Shown here in pieces: positions 16,663 to 26,145 of a DNA stretch of 64,000 bases. Position numbers and translations under genes: made by a program. Origin of the DNA: an uncultured archaeon. Its GTDB lineage: Archaea > Halobacteriota > Methanosarcinia > Methanosarcinales > Methanoperedenaceae. Each line of letters opens with the position of its first letter. Within the stretch, counting starts at the first letter, position 1. Location of the stretch: assembly GCA_902386205.1 (NCBI GenBank), contig CABMIH010000065.1:1-64000 (forward strand), given 5' to 3'. The notes beneath the pieces were generated by a model. It worked only from the letters and a program-made list of their open reading frames with translations, was not told the origin of the DNA and searched no databases.

Positions 16663-18585
16663 TTAATTGCTGAAATTTATCTTTGGAGGAATTGGCTTTT
16701 TATCTCCGAGATATCTTGTATGTTTTTGCCATACAACCTCCCATTCTTTCCAGTCGTTGATGGCAACAAAGGTCTGATTTTCATACCCGCTAAAGTTACC
16801 GACAGCAATGATATTTGGATAGATATCTTCGCCTTTTTCTGGAATTATCTCTATGCTTTTCAGCCGTTCAGTGACCCCATCTTGAAGCGTTATTATAATC
16901 CTTTCTTCATTAAGACCACGTTTTGGATAAGCGCTAATCGTATAAGTAAGACCTTTCAAAATGTAATCCCTGAAATAGTAATCTTCTCCAACCTCCCTCA
17001 TGCTGATATCGTCTTTCAGGAAAGGATGATCCTGATAAATTGTATCCATCACCGTGCGGAGCGGCTGGTACCATCGTGTCGAATTAAGATAAAATACGAG
17101 ATCAGTAGTAGAATTCTCAACCTCAATTGTTATGTTTCCCAACAAATTAATTTTCTTTCCCGGAGCCAAATCAATAGGTTCCTTATTTTTGAGTTCAATC
17201 ATCCCGTTTTTGGCCGAGGTCACTTCCATGATGCCGAAGATATCGCCTTCTTTTATTTCAATTGCCTGCGTTGAAATGAGCCAGATATATTTTAAATCTG
17301 CTCCGTCAGCATCTGGTAATGGATAAATACGCTGAAAATATGTAACAAAAGTAGGAATGCTGTCGTTTATTTTTGACCGATAGCTCCACACATCCTTTGG
17401 ACCTATGATTATATCTTCAAGTTTGTTATTATCTTTATAAAGCACAAACCATCCTTGTTTTTCTGGAACCATTGAATCTATCGATTGTGCAACAACTCTG
17501 TATCCCTCCCCCAAACCCCAGGATTCTCCTATTCGCATGACTTTTGCATCCGAAGCATTTTGTTCTAAGATTATTCTTGCAATCCTGTTCCCATCCAGCA
17601 GTACGTATTTTTCCCCCAACCATCCGATTGCATTATAAAAGCCCGCCGTGCTTTCGGGAGCATTGCCTGTATGCCTGTAAACCTGAAAATTTACAGGTAC
17701 AGGTACTGTTGTGTATATCAGGTTATGTTTTTCGATTACCCTGTAACTGTTGTTCAATAAACTTTGATTAATAACAAGAGTCTCGCTGGAAACATTTGTT
17801 TCTGAATCACCCCAGAAACCGAGGAAATTCCGGGCATTCCAATATTTAATGAAAATCCCGGATGATTCATTAAAAGCTTGACTTAAGGTATTTCCTGGAG
17901 GAGAAGGCGTTATGATTCGCAAGTGAATTCCAGCGGATTCTTCTTCAGGAATAATCAGTTTCCCCTTCCCATTCCAGACAGTAGTTGCATAAAATACGGC
18001 CTTCCCGACGTATTTATTGACTATTATGGTTCCTCCGAAGTCTCCCGCAGGATAGGAATAAACGTAGTTCCCCCCCTGAAATATTACCTTTTGCCTCTCC
18101 ACGGATTTACTTCCGTAAGTGTCTTTTTTCATTTCCTCTTCCATTACAGCGATGCTTTGTTCTAAAGAAAGTTCTTCACCGACCGGGAAGCTGAATTCAT
18201 AAGACATCTTTATGTCAAGAGTCAGGTAATCGAACCTGAAAATTGCTATTTTTATTTCGGCTTCCTTTTCTGGAATAGAGGATAACATGACAATCCATTC
18301 TGCGGAAGAGGGATCGAATACTCCAACAGTATAGGGATGGACAAAAACTATCGCCGAATAAGATCTTTCTGAAGTAACATACCTCGCCTCATCCGAGCGA
18401 TTGATTTTCTCCCACAAAATTGAAGACTGATTCCTGTCATTTTCAAAACCTGGAAGGGAGTAATAATAAATATTTTTTTCAGGAATTTTATTTTCACTTT
18501 CTTTTACGCATCCGCCGATTAAAACAATTACTATAATGGAGAGAATAATAGTTATTTTTCCATAGTTGCTTACTTTGTTTGTCAA
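16663..18585 (-). CDS. large putative lipoprotein
   Basis: 640 residues. TTG start at 18585; the N-terminus has a signal sequence ending in a lipobox (IILSIIVIVLIGGC, Cys at about 26). The rest is extracytoplasmic and rich in beta-strand pattern with several NxS/T sites, for example SETLVINQSLLNNSYRV. No known domain recognised; the C-terminal part (IEIIPEKGEDIYPNIIAVGNFSGYENQTFVAINDWKEWEVVWQ) has a compact repeated aromatic pattern. Probably a cell-surface protein. Divergent from the HTH gene at 18928. Confidence 0.7.
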   Translation of the reverse strand: MTNKVSNYGKITIILSIIVIVLIGGCVKESENKIPEKNIYYYSLPGFENDRNQSSILWEKINRSDEARYVTSERSYSAIVFVHPYTVGVFDPSSAEWIVMLSSIPEKEAEIKIAIFRFDYLTLDIKMSYEFSFPVGEELSLEQSIAVMEEEMKKDTYGSKSVERQKVIFQGGNYVYSYPAGDFGGTIIVNKYVGKAVFYATTVWNGKGKLIIPEEESAGIHLRIITPSPPGNTLSQAFNESSGIFIKYWNARNFLGFWGDSETNVSSETLVINQSLLNNSYRVIEKHNLIYTTVPVPVNFQVYRHTGNAPESTAGFYNAIGWLGEKYVLLDGNRIARIILEQNASDAKVMRIGESWGLGEGYRVVAQSIDSMVPEKQGWFVLYKDNNKLEDIIIGPKDVWSYRSKINDSIPTFVTYFQRIYPLPDADGADLKYIWLISTQAIEIKEGDIFGIMEVTSAKNGMIELKNKEPIDLAPGKKINLLGNITIEVENSTTDLVFYLNSTRWYQPLRTVMDTIYQDHPFLKDDISMREVGEDYYFRDYILKGLTYTISAYPKRGLNEERIIITLQDGVTERLKSIEIIPEKGEDIYPNIIAVGNFSGYENQTFVAINDWKEWEVVWQKHTRYLGDKKPIPPKINFSN

Positions 18586-18927
18586 GATTCAGCCCCCGCT
18601 TCATTTAGGATTTCTTGCCATGAAACTATGTTTTGGTAATATAAATATTGCTAAAAAAATTCTGGTCATAGACCATATCATGGTATCATCTCATTCCCAT
18701 TCTTTTACCAAAAACCTGCTTTAAGAACTGGGAGAGAATAGCAAGCAGCAGCGGGATCGGTTCATAGCTTTTACGCATTTTTACACCATTCCTCTGAACA
18801 TCCATTCTGTAATATATTTTCTGTGAAAGCCATCTACACATATAACTCATAAAAGATTTTCTTAAACTACGAATGGATTCGTAGTTATAGAAATCTCTTT
18901 TAACATCCATGACAATTAATAATATAA
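18586..18927. other. divergent promoter region
   Basis: 342 bases between the lipoprotein gene and the HTH gene. The only strong structure is a 10+2+10 inverted repeat at 18865-18886. A minus-strand open frame (18686-18910) covers it but lacks features of a real gene. Confidence 0.4.
18865..18886. promoter_or_regulatory. 10-bp inverted repeat, candidate operator
   Basis: Arms AACTACGAAT and ATTCGTAGTT are exact reverse complements separated by GG. The site lies 42 bases before the start of the membrane-anchored HTH protein and could be its autoregulatory site. Confidence 0.45.
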
Positions 18928-19803
18928 ATGCAAGAAAATGAGAAAGATCCGGGCGATGAAAAACTCCTTATTCTCCCGCTGGGAGAGGAATCCAGGAAAA
19001 TAACGCAGGTAATATCAAACGATACTGCACGGCGGATAATCGAACTCCTTGCCGATGCACCGCTCTCGGCATCTGATATCGCTGAACGTTTGCAGGCTCC
19101 GCTAACAACTATTGTTTATAACCTTGAGAACCTTGAGAATGTGGGACTTGTCAAGGTTGAGAGGATAAAATACAGCGAAAAAGGGCGCGAAGTCAAGATT
19201 TTTGGGCCTGTTAGGAAGCTCATCGTGGTCGTGCCTGATAAGACGGATAAGAGATCCGTCGCAGATTTACTCAGGAAATACCTGGGCGTGATACTTGCAG
19301 CAGTGCTTGCGTCAAGCCTTATAGAATTTTTCACGAAAAAAGCAGGCAAAAGCATGTTCGACCTGGGTGATTCTACCGGCGTTCTCGTCCAGAAATCGAG
19401 CATACCTGCACCGGTGAATACACAGGCGCCCTCAGCAGTGTTGAATGAAACTGCAAGAAGTGGTGAACACTACAAGGGATTTGTACCATCCCCGACTTCT
19501 GTGCCCGTAACTATTGATTCGAGCTCTGCAAATATTTCCGCCGCAGTTACGTCTACTCCCGCACCGGTAACTCCGGCGGCAATGCCAGTTAATGATACTT
19601 TTAACATCACAGGCGGCGCTTCTTCCCCATTGCAGCCGCAGGTTCTTGAGAAAAGCGCTTCAAGCACCGCTGTCTCTGACATTCTCACAAGGGTTTCAGA
19701 CTTTGTTGTATCACATCCCGGTATCGTTTTCCTGCTCGGGTGCCTGTTCGTCATAGTACTGTTTATTATCCTGGACTACCGGGGAAAAAAGAAAGCCGGT
19801 TAA
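18928..19803 (+). CDS. membrane-anchored winged-helix (ArsR-like) protein
   Basis: 291 residues. Winged helix at about 25-95 (ITQVISNDTARRIIELLADAPLSASDIAERLQAPLTTIVYNLENLENVGLVKVE), a first membrane-like helix (VILAAVLASSLIEFFTK, about 120-136), a Pro/Ser/Thr-rich linker with NxS/T sites (about 150-250), and a C-terminal helix (IVFLLGCLFVIVLFIILDYRGKKKAG). This layout (cytosolic HTH, external glycosylatable linker) is common in Methanosarcinales and suggests a one-component sensor tied to the membrane. Confidence 0.85.
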   Translation: MQENEKDPGDEKLLILPLGEESRKITQVISNDTARRIIELLADAPLSASDIAERLQAPLTTIVYNLENLENVGLVKVERIKYSEKGREVKIFGPVRKLIVVVPDKTDKRSVADLLRKYLGVILAAVLASSLIEFFTKKAGKSMFDLGDSTGVLVQKSSIPAPVNTQAPSAVLNETARSGEHYKGFVPSPTSVPVTIDSSSANISAAVTSTPAPVTPAAMPVNDTFNITGGASSPLQPQVLEKSASSTAVSDILTRVSDFVVSHPGIVFLLGCLFVIVLFIILDYRGKKKAG

Positions 19804-19826
19804 GCTGAAAAATATTTTAATTTAAA

Positions 19827-20357
19827 TCAAATCATTTTCAGGCGAAGCTCACTTTTCTTTTTCTCAAGGAAATTATAAACCGGGCCGTGGGTCGAACCCT
19901 CAAGGAGCATATCAATGCCGGCTCTTGCTATAGCATTTTGTTCGGGATAACCGATCAGGCATATGGTTTTTCCGTAAACGGAAATGCGCGAACCTGTAAG
20001 GTTCTCAAAAATTTCGCGGGTCTTACCTGCCTTTCCGATCAACCTTCCTTTTATTCTCTGGAGATCTTTTTCAGTCCTTGCGATGCTTGACAGGTCGATC
20101 GTTTCAAAAATAAGAAGATCATCGTCAAATAATTTGAGCGCTTTTTCAGGACTGAAACCCCGGGCGATAGCATGGACCACCTCTCTTGCGCGCATGCCTT
20201 TGACCGGGTCTTTCGGATCCATTATTTCAACATCACCGTTCTGGCTGTCAATATTAAGCACGGCTGTCGATTTCTCTTCAATAAGTTCTTTGGTACTGCC
20301 TTTCGGCCCAACTAAAACTGCAATTCTCTCAAGTGGAATTTTAATATGTTCTGTCAT
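19827..20357 (-). CDS. KH-domain ribosome-assembly protein (Dim2/Pno1-like)
   Basis: 176 residues with two KH domains: IPLERIAVLVGPKGSTKELIEEKSTAVLNID (first GxxG = GPKG) and DLQRIKGRLIGKAGKTREIFENLTGSRISVYGKTICLIG (second GxxG = GKAG). This is the archaeal orthologue of Dim2/Pno1, which binds the 3' end of pre-16S rRNA and acts with Rio kinases and Nob1 in small-subunit maturation. It overlaps the RIO1 gene by 4 nt, which fits the role. Confidence 0.92.
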   Translation of the reverse strand: MTEHIKIPLERIAVLVGPKGSTKELIEEKSTAVLNIDSQNGDVEIMDPKDPVKGMRAREVVHAIARGFSPEKALKLFDDDLLIFETIDLSSIARTEKDLQRIKGRLIGKAGKTREIFENLTGSRISVYGKTICLIGYPEQNAIARAGIDMLLEGSTHGPVYNFLEKKKSELRLKMI

Positions 20358-21145
20358 TTTCTTCCCTCTTTTACAATCGAAATCAATTCATCCTCATTTA
20401 TCAGGATATTATATTTCTTAAAGAACTGGACAATATTTGTTACATCCCGCTGCAGGTACGCCTCGGCATGAAAGTGGTCTATGGTCACGGATTGGCCCAT
20501 ATCGATTATCACAGGCTCCATATCGTTCATATTGACCATAATATTATATTCGCTCAGGTCAGCATGGATTAATTTTGCCTTTGAATACAGCAGGTTCATA
20601 TACTCTATAATCTTGTTAAAAATATGTTTTGCTTCTTCTTCTGATAGTTTCACGTCTTTTAATTGGGGCATGGGGATGCCGTCTTTTCCAATGAATTCCA
20701 TCAACAGGATATTTCTTTTAACAACATATGGCTTTGGCACCCTGACCCCGGCTTCTTCTGCCCTTTTCAGGTTCTTGAATTCTTTTTTTGCCCATGCAAT
20801 AACAAGGTCTTTCCTGCTTTGCTTGATCCCGATAAAGCGGGGGTCGCCAATAATATATTCCTTCATCGCATTGAAATTCGCAGTGGAAATGAGATATATT
20901 TTCACTGCGATCTCCGATATTTCATCTTTTTTTGTTATCGCATGGAATACGTTCGCTTCTTTTCCTGTGCTGACCGAACCCCCGAAAGCGTCGATATAAC
21001 CTTTCCTTGCAAGCTCATAAAGAGCCATTAAAGTCGCGTCGTCAAAAACATCGGCAAATGCTGCCCTCTGACTTGAATCCTTGATCCGCATACGGAATTC
21101 ATCGACCCGCTCGTCCATGCGGCGAAGTTTCTTGTCACTCACCAT
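20354..21145 (-). CDS. rio1: RIO1-type serine protein kinase
   Basis: 263 residues. RIO motifs: flexible P-loop GSVSTGKEANVFHA, hinge LLMEFIGKDGIPMPQL, catalytic loop LIHADLSEYNIMV and metal loop VIIDMGQS. RIO1 works as an ATPase switch in the final maturation of the small ribosomal subunit. It lies between aIF1A and the KH protein genes in a conserved archaeal cluster (10 nt from the former, 4 nt overlap with the latter). Confidence 0.95.
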   Translation of the reverse strand: MVSDKKLRRMDERVDEFRMRIKDSSQRAAFADVFDDATLMALYELARKGYIDAFGGSVSTGKEANVFHAITKKDEISEIAVKIYLISTANFNAMKEYIIGDPRFIGIKQSRKDLVIAWAKKEFKNLKRAEEAGVRVPKPYVVKRNILLMEFIGKDGIPMPQLKDVKLSEEEAKHIFNKIIEYMNLLYSKAKLIHADLSEYNIMVNMNDMEPVIIDMGQSVTIDHFHAEAYLQRDVTNIVQFFKKYNILINEDELISIVKEGRK

Positions 21146-21154
21146 ACTCTTGAT

Positions 21155-21496
21155 CTAACTTTTTAAAAATCCTTTACGCTCGAGCCAATTGACCTGGGGG
21201 CCGCTATACTTCCACACTATATCAGCTTTTTCATTCTGAAAAGACCACGGAACCACAATAATAACGTCACCTTCCATGATCCATATCCTTTTCTTGATTT
21301 TACCGGGAATGCGAGCAAGCCTTACCACGCCATCCATGCACCTGACCCTTATTTTATTAGCCCCTAACAGGCTTTCTACAATCCCCAGTACCTCGTTCGC
21401 ACTTTTCTGTGGAATGCGAACCCTTGTAAATTCTTCAGGTTGAGGATTTTTATTTGCTCGCTGTTTCAGTATAACACCTCTTGATTCATGATTCAT
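21155..21496 (-). CDS. eif1A: translation initiation factor aIF1A
   Basis: 113 residues from ATG 21496 (MNHESRGV). The frame stays open to 21553, but that extension (FFVIFSKISVTF) is not part of the family. OB-fold core: VLGIVESLLGANKIRVRCMDGVVRLARIPGKIKKRIWIMEGDVIIVVPWSFQNEKADIVWKY, read here in two parts. It binds the small-subunit A site during initiation. First gene of the aIF1A-rio1-KH unit; divergent from kae1. Confidence 0.95.
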   Translation of the reverse strand: MNHESRGVILKQRANKNPQPEEFTRVRIPQKSANEVLGIVESLLGANKIRVRCMDGVVRLARIPGKIKKRIWIMEGDVIIVVPWSFQNEKADIVWKYSGPQVNWLERKGFLKS

Positions 21497-21602
21497 ATTG
21501 TCCCTGCTGTATGTAAAGGTTACTGATATTTTAGAAAATATCACAAAAAACATACGATACCTATTTCAGAAATAATTGTCATGAAGTCATTGCCAACCAT
21601 AT

Positions 21603-22574
21603 ATGAAAATCTCAATTCTTGGTCTTGAAGGAACTGCATGGAATTTGAGCGCAGCCATTGTCGATGAAAATGACGTAATAGCTGAAACCACAGCCACATA
21701 TACACCGGTATCCGGGGGCATCCATCCGCGTGAAGCGGCCCAGCATCATGCAAACCATATCACGGGCGTTGTCAGGCAAACCCTGGAAAAGGGTGGTAAA
21801 AATATAAACGCAGTGGCTTTTTCCATAGGTCCGGGTCTTGGGCCGTGCCTTCGCACGGTAGCAACGGCGGCAAGGGCTCTTGCATTATCTCTTGAGGTGC
21901 CGCTCATCGGGGTCAACCACTGCATAGCCCATATAGAAGTAGGACGATGGAAGACGCCGGCAAAAGATCCTGTCACCCTGTATGTAAGCGGCGCAAATTC
22001 CCAGGTTCTTGCGTACAGGAAAGGACATTACAGGGTATTTGGCGAAACGCTTGATATAGGGATAGGGAACGCTCTTGACAAGTTTGCAAGGTCAGTGGGA
22101 CTTTCACATCCGGGAGGGCCGAAAGTGGAGGAACTTGCCAGGAAGGCAAAACAATATGTGCCCTTGCCTTATACTGTAAAAGGCATGGATTTCTCTTTTT
22201 CAGGACTGACCACTGCTGCGCAGGAGTCATTAAAAAGAGCCGCCCTGCCTGATGTTTGCCACTCGTTTCAGGAAACAGCATTTGCGATGCTGGCTGAAGT
22301 AACGGAGCGGGCAGTTGCCCATACGGGGAAGAACGAAGTCCTTCTTGCAGGAGGCGTGGGAGCAAATTTGCGGCTCCGTGAGATGCTTGCAATCATGTGT
22401 GAAGACAGGGGGGTAGAGTTCTATGTCCCTGAGAAGCGGTTTATGGGAGACAATGGCGCCATGATAGCATATCTTGGCCTTTTGATGTATAAATCAGGAC
22501 ACAGTATCCCTGTTTCGGATTCACGGGTCAATCCCGGTTTCAGGCCCGATGATGCGGTGGTCACATGGCGATAG
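21603..22574 (+). CDS. kae1: KEOPS subunit Kae1 (tRNA t6A threonylcarbamoyltransferase)
   Basis: 323 residues of the Kae1/TsaD ASKHA fold. N-terminal GLEGTAWNLSAAIVDE, metal site PREAAQHHANHI, SIGPGLGPCLRT, nucleotide loop DIGIGNALDKFARSVGL, LLAGGVGANLRL and the C-terminal MGDNGAMIAYLG with the metal-binding Asp. Catalyses transfer of threonylcarbamoyl to A37 of ANN-decoding tRNAs with Bud32, Cgi121 and Pcc1. Its 3' end overlaps bud32 by 10 nt; in several archaea the two are fused. Confidence 0.96.
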   Translation: MKISILGLEGTAWNLSAAIVDENDVIAETTATYTPVSGGIHPREAAQHHANHITGVVRQTLEKGGKNINAVAFSIGPGLGPCLRTVATAARALALSLEVPLIGVNHCIAHIEVGRWKTPAKDPVTLYVSGANSQVLAYRKGHYRVFGETLDIGIGNALDKFARSVGLSHPGGPKVEELARKAKQYVPLPYTVKGMDFSFSGLTTAAQESLKRAALPDVCHSFQETAFAMLAEVTERAVAHTGKNEVLLAGGVGANLRLREMLAIMCEDRGVEFYVPEKRFMGDNGAMIAYLGLLMYKSGHSIPVSDSRVNPGFRPDDAVVTWR

Positions 22575-23158
22575 GCGGCAGTGCAACGATATTTGCAAGC
22601 GGCGCTGAAGCCGTGATAACACTTGAAGGATATACGATAATTAAGACAAGGATACAAAAAAGATACAGGCTGAAGGAAATAGACGAGACTTTGCGCACCG
22701 CAAGAACCAAAGCAGAAGCCAGGTTGATGTCCGAGGCGCGAAGATGCGGTGTCCCGACCCCGATAATAAAAGATGTCACTGAATTTGAAATAAAAATGGA
22801 ATATATCAACGGAACAGCCCTGAAAAACATGATCAATCCGTTGCTTGCCAGGCAGGCAGGTGAACTGATAGGGCGGCTGCACACCTGCGGGATCGTGCAC
22901 GGAGATCTTACGACCTCGAACATCTTATTTAAAGACGGTAAACTGTATCTCATCGACTTTGGCCTTGCATATCTTGATAAGACCGTTGAGGCAAGAGGTG
23001 TTGATATACATGTGCTTTTCCAGACATTCGAGAGCACTCATGAAAACCACGACGAACTTATAGAAGCTTTTAAGGACGGATATTCCAAGACTTTCAGGAA
23101 TGCCTGCGAAGTTCTGGAAAGAGTAAAGGAAATCGAATCAAGGGGAAGATATGCTTAA
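22565..23158 (+). CDS. bud32: KEOPS subunit Bud32 (small RIO-like kinase/ATPase)
   Basis: 197 residues of the piD261/Bud32 family. Glycine-poor P-loop IFASGAEAVI, catalytic loop IVHGDLTTSNILF and metal loop LYLIDFGLAY are present, as is the C-terminal tail KEIESRGRYA with the basic end needed in characterised members. Works as an ATPase that activates Kae1. Overlaps kae1 by 10 nt, a near-fusion of the two. Confidence 0.95.
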   Translation: MAIGGSATIFASGAEAVITLEGYTIIKTRIQKRYRLKEIDETLRTARTKAEARLMSEARRCGVPTPIIKDVTEFEIKMEYINGTALKNMINPLLARQAGELIGRLHTCGIVHGDLTTSNILFKDGKLYLIDFGLAYLDKTVEARGVDIHVLFQTFESTHENHDELIEAFKDGYSKTFRNACEVLERVKEIESRGRYA

Positions 23159-23160
23159 TA

Positions 23161-25287
23161 TCAAATAACCCTGTATATTTCCGTTGCCCCCCTGTATACA
23201 AGTTCAAAATTAGAGGTATTTGCAAATTTTTTCATACCTGGTGGATTGTATTTTTTTATTTCTGTTTCACCGACAGCCACATAGGAAACGTTGTATTTTT
23301 TCAACAATCCTGAAGCTTCGCTATAATCATCTGTATTGTAGATTCTATCGACATCACTTGTCCGCTGCGAGATCTCTGCCCAGTTGTTTCGCCATACGAT
23401 CTCATGCCCCACCCAGCCAATAACAGTAGGCAACCCTGTGTAAGCCGAGAGACGCGATGTATCCTCGTAACTTTCACCCGGCGCTTCAAGTATCACAGGG
23501 GTACCATTGATATTCTTGTTGAGCCAGAAAATTGCATCATAGGTGCCGTAATTGGACTTTTTCATAAAAGCCAGGCCATCAAGATGCGGGCTGCTGCTGA
23601 ACCTTTCAGCTTTTGCATACGTGCCTGTATATATGTAAATGGAATTGAGCACGATAAGAATAGAGAGAATTACCATTACTGTATTTTTCATGCTGTACTT
23701 TTTTTTATACAGGTCAAAAAAAGCATAAGCGCATGCCAGGCTCCAGAGTATCCATACCTGGATATAGAATTTAAATACGGTATTCATCCTTTCCCACTCG
23801 CCGCCAAGCAGGTCATCAAGGAAGAACATTTCACAAAACACGAGGATGCCAAGACCCAGGAGTATCAGCGACGATACAAAAAGCCTGTTCGTGTCATTAT
23901 TCTTATAAAAAAAATACATATTTACACAACAAAAAAAAGCAAGAGGAACAAATATTGAAAGGGTCTGGAAGTTGGGGACGAAATAAAGCGAGATGCTCGA
24001 TAAAGCCAGCAAAACCAGTATCATTTTTTTATTCTTTAATTCGGGCATGTTAATCAGCATGAATGAGAATATCAAAAATAAAAACAGGTTATATACCACT
24101 AAAAAGTTAATCAATGCCGTTCTTTCCACGACAGGTTTTATGCCCTGGATGCTTGATGATTTAAAGTCGATGATAAAAAGAAGGAACATCAAAAACCCAA
24201 GCAATAATATTGAAAAACCAGTGCCAAGGCTTCTTAACAGGCCGAAGAGTCTTGAAGCTCCGGCAGATACAGGTTTTGACCCTGTCATATACTTAATTAC
24301 GATGACCAGGACAAAAAATGCCGCATAGGTAAAATAATCCCATGAGTTGATCGCAAAAAGGGATCCTATGCCAAGACCCAGGAAAATAACTGCGATCGGG
24401 GAGATTTTTTTTGCAGAGTAAAAATCAAGGATCAATGTTATCACAAGGAGTACGAATGGAATGGCGATCACATGGGCATGAAGGTCCCCGAATATGAAAC
24501 TAAAATATGGGAATTCGTTGATCGTATAGGGGATTACCCTTGATGGCCCCCAGTAGTCTATGATATCGGGTACACTGCCCCACGGGCTTTGCGATATGCC
24601 CAGTATATGGGCCGATAGTACGGCAGCCGGAAAAAGGTTTCCGGCAAAAACAAGCATGAATACCGCAAAAATGCCTGCTTTTTTGCTGCGCGTGAGATTA
24701 TACCCGATCCCAAAGGCAGCGCTTGCTGCGAGGGCCGGTAGAAGGGACATTCCTATATTATATGCTATATATGCCGGAGTTCCTGCAAGTTTCGTAATTG
24801 TGGCAATGGCAAATGTCCCGAAATAATAATACATGGTCACTTTGAAACCTGAAAGCCATGCATCATGTGGCGGGAAAGAGCTGCTTCTTAAGATCTCATT
24901 TATATGCATGAAATCGTTCACTTTCTCACCGCCATGTATCTCAGGATTATATGACCTTATTACCAGGAAAAGCAGGAATACAAGGCCAAATATAATTTCG
25001 TTCCGCAGGAAGAGGCCCCTGTCTGTACAGGTCCCTGACTTGAGATAGACATAGCCTGAGAAAATGCATAATAGCAAAAGGGCGAGAAAAATCTCGAACC
25101 TGCTGTAACCGATGGCGTATGAGAGGATCCATGATATATACGAAAACATGAGGATGCCAAGTATCTTTGAAACCGAATAACCGCGGTCGGGCAGGTTTCG
25201 GCAGACAGAACCAGTAATGGGAAGTGAAATGATGCCGAGGAACAACACAAAAAGGTACCAAGTCGCTACATACAGTATTTCACCCAT
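23161..25287 (-). CDS. DUF2298 multi-spanning membrane protein (YYY family)
   Basis: 708 residues with some 14 or more hydrophobic helices. The family signature is the stretch GGEKVNDFMHINEILRSSSFPPHDAWLSGFKVTMYYYFGTF and, later, INEFPYFSFIFGDLHAHVIAIPF. DUF2298 proteins (including the chlorinating-Arch YYY group) resemble GT-C glycosyltransferases in topology, and the extracytoplasmic C-terminal part (about 560-708: GVILEAPGESYEDTSRLSAYTGLPTVIGW-like) fits that. Its neighbour upstream is a family-2 glycosyltransferase 29 nt away, so both may act in lipid-linked sugar transfer to surface proteins. Function not proven. Confidence 0.85.
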   Translation of the reverse strand: MGEILYVATWYLFVLFLGIISLPITGSVCRNLPDRGYSVSKILGILMFSYISWILSYAIGYSRFEIFLALLLLCIFSGYVYLKSGTCTDRGLFLRNEIIFGLVFLLFLVIRSYNPEIHGGEKVNDFMHINEILRSSSFPPHDAWLSGFKVTMYYYFGTFAIATITKLAGTPAYIAYNIGMSLLPALAASAAFGIGYNLTRSKKAGIFAVFMLVFAGNLFPAAVLSAHILGISQSPWGSVPDIIDYWGPSRVIPYTINEFPYFSFIFGDLHAHVIAIPFVLLVITLILDFYSAKKISPIAVIFLGLGIGSLFAINSWDYFTYAAFFVLVIVIKYMTGSKPVSAGASRLFGLLRSLGTGFSILLLGFLMFLLFIIDFKSSSIQGIKPVVERTALINFLVVYNLFLFLIFSFMLINMPELKNKKMILVLLALSSISLYFVPNFQTLSIFVPLAFFCCVNMYFFYKNNDTNRLFVSSLILLGLGILVFCEMFFLDDLLGGEWERMNTVFKFYIQVWILWSLACAYAFFDLYKKKYSMKNTVMVILSILIVLNSIYIYTGTYAKAERFSSSPHLDGLAFMKKSNYGTYDAIFWLNKNINGTPVILEAPGESYEDTSRLSAYTGLPTVIGWVGHEIVWRNNWAEISQRTSDVDRIYNTDDYSEASGLLKKYNVSYVAVGETEIKKYNPPGMKKFANTSNFELVYRGATEIYRVI

Positions 25288-25316
25288 TTTTCATCCTCAA
25301 CCGAAATGTTCCTGAT

Positions 25317-26038
25317 TTATTCCCGAAGGAATTCCAACCACAATCTGAATATCTGGGAACCCATCCCGAACACGTCCTTCACTAAATTAACTTTTGTGGT
25401 ACCGCCGTGTTTCCATTCAACCGGGAATTCCTTTACCCTGTAGCCTGCGCGCTGCGCGCGGACGAATAATTCCGTATCCCAGAACCAGTGTGTGTCTTTT
25501 ACCGTATCCATTATCTCAAAAAGTGAGGAGCGCTTAAAGGATTTGAAACCGCACTGGTGGTCATAGAGTCTTGAACCCAGCATCGTTCTTGTCAGGAAAT
25601 TAAAACCCTTGCTTGCAAACCCCCTCTTAAAGGGTCTTTTGACGTTGCTTTCAGGAAGCATTCGCGAACCTGTGGCAAAATCGTAACTGTCGCGTATGGA
25701 TTGGACCAGTTCCCTTAAATGCTTCATGTCAGTGGCCAGGTCAACGTCAATATACCCGAGGATTTCCCCTTTTGAAGACGAAAACGCACGTTTGAGAGCG
25801 CGCCCCCTTCCCAGCCTTTCATCTGAATGCAGGTGCACAACGAAATCATATTTATTCGCAAGGGCTTGGCTTATTTTATCGGTGCCGTCTTTGCTTCCGT
25901 CCTCGGCGATTATTATCTCAAATGAAGGGGTTATCCCGCGAAGGGCCGCCGCCGTCCTTTCCACTGTGCTTTCTATCCGGGCTGCTTCGTTGTAAGCGGG
26001 AAGGACGATCGAGACTTCGGTTATTTTAATGCCTCCAT
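25317..26038 (-). CDS. family-2 glycosyltransferase (dolichyl-phosphate sugar synthase-like), start frameshifted
   Basis: The GT2 domain begins EVSIVLPAYNEAARIE and includes IIIAEDGSKDGTDKI, GYIDVDLATDMKHL (DxD-like DVD), and QCGFKSFKRS with FWDTELFVRAQRAGYRVKEFPVEWKHGG. This is the DPM1/polyprenyl-phosphate glucosyltransferase pattern. There is no start codon in frame before that motif. ATG at 26038-26036 reads M-E-A-L-K then a stop; adding one T to the T4 run at 26024-26027 joins it in frame to ITEVSIVLPAYNE. So the gene is either frameshifted by a one-base deletion (real or assembly) or starts at a rare codon such as ATT; a GTG at 25964 would cut off the nucleotide-binding strand. It is followed by the DUF2298 gene. 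Confidence 0.8.
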
Positions 26039-26145
26039 ACCGTTTCTTTTTGACTGCATGAAATATAAGCTTATGTTTTTGGGGGTGCAGTCCATCTTCG
26101 ATAACATTTATACCTCTTTTATTACATTAAAACATAGGGCTAAAA

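Noticed and set aside
18686-18910. 74-residue minus-strand open frame between two divergent genes
   Set aside because: Covers a perfect inverted repeat and likely promoters, has no ribosome site, and shows no recognisable domain; most likely regulatory DNA.
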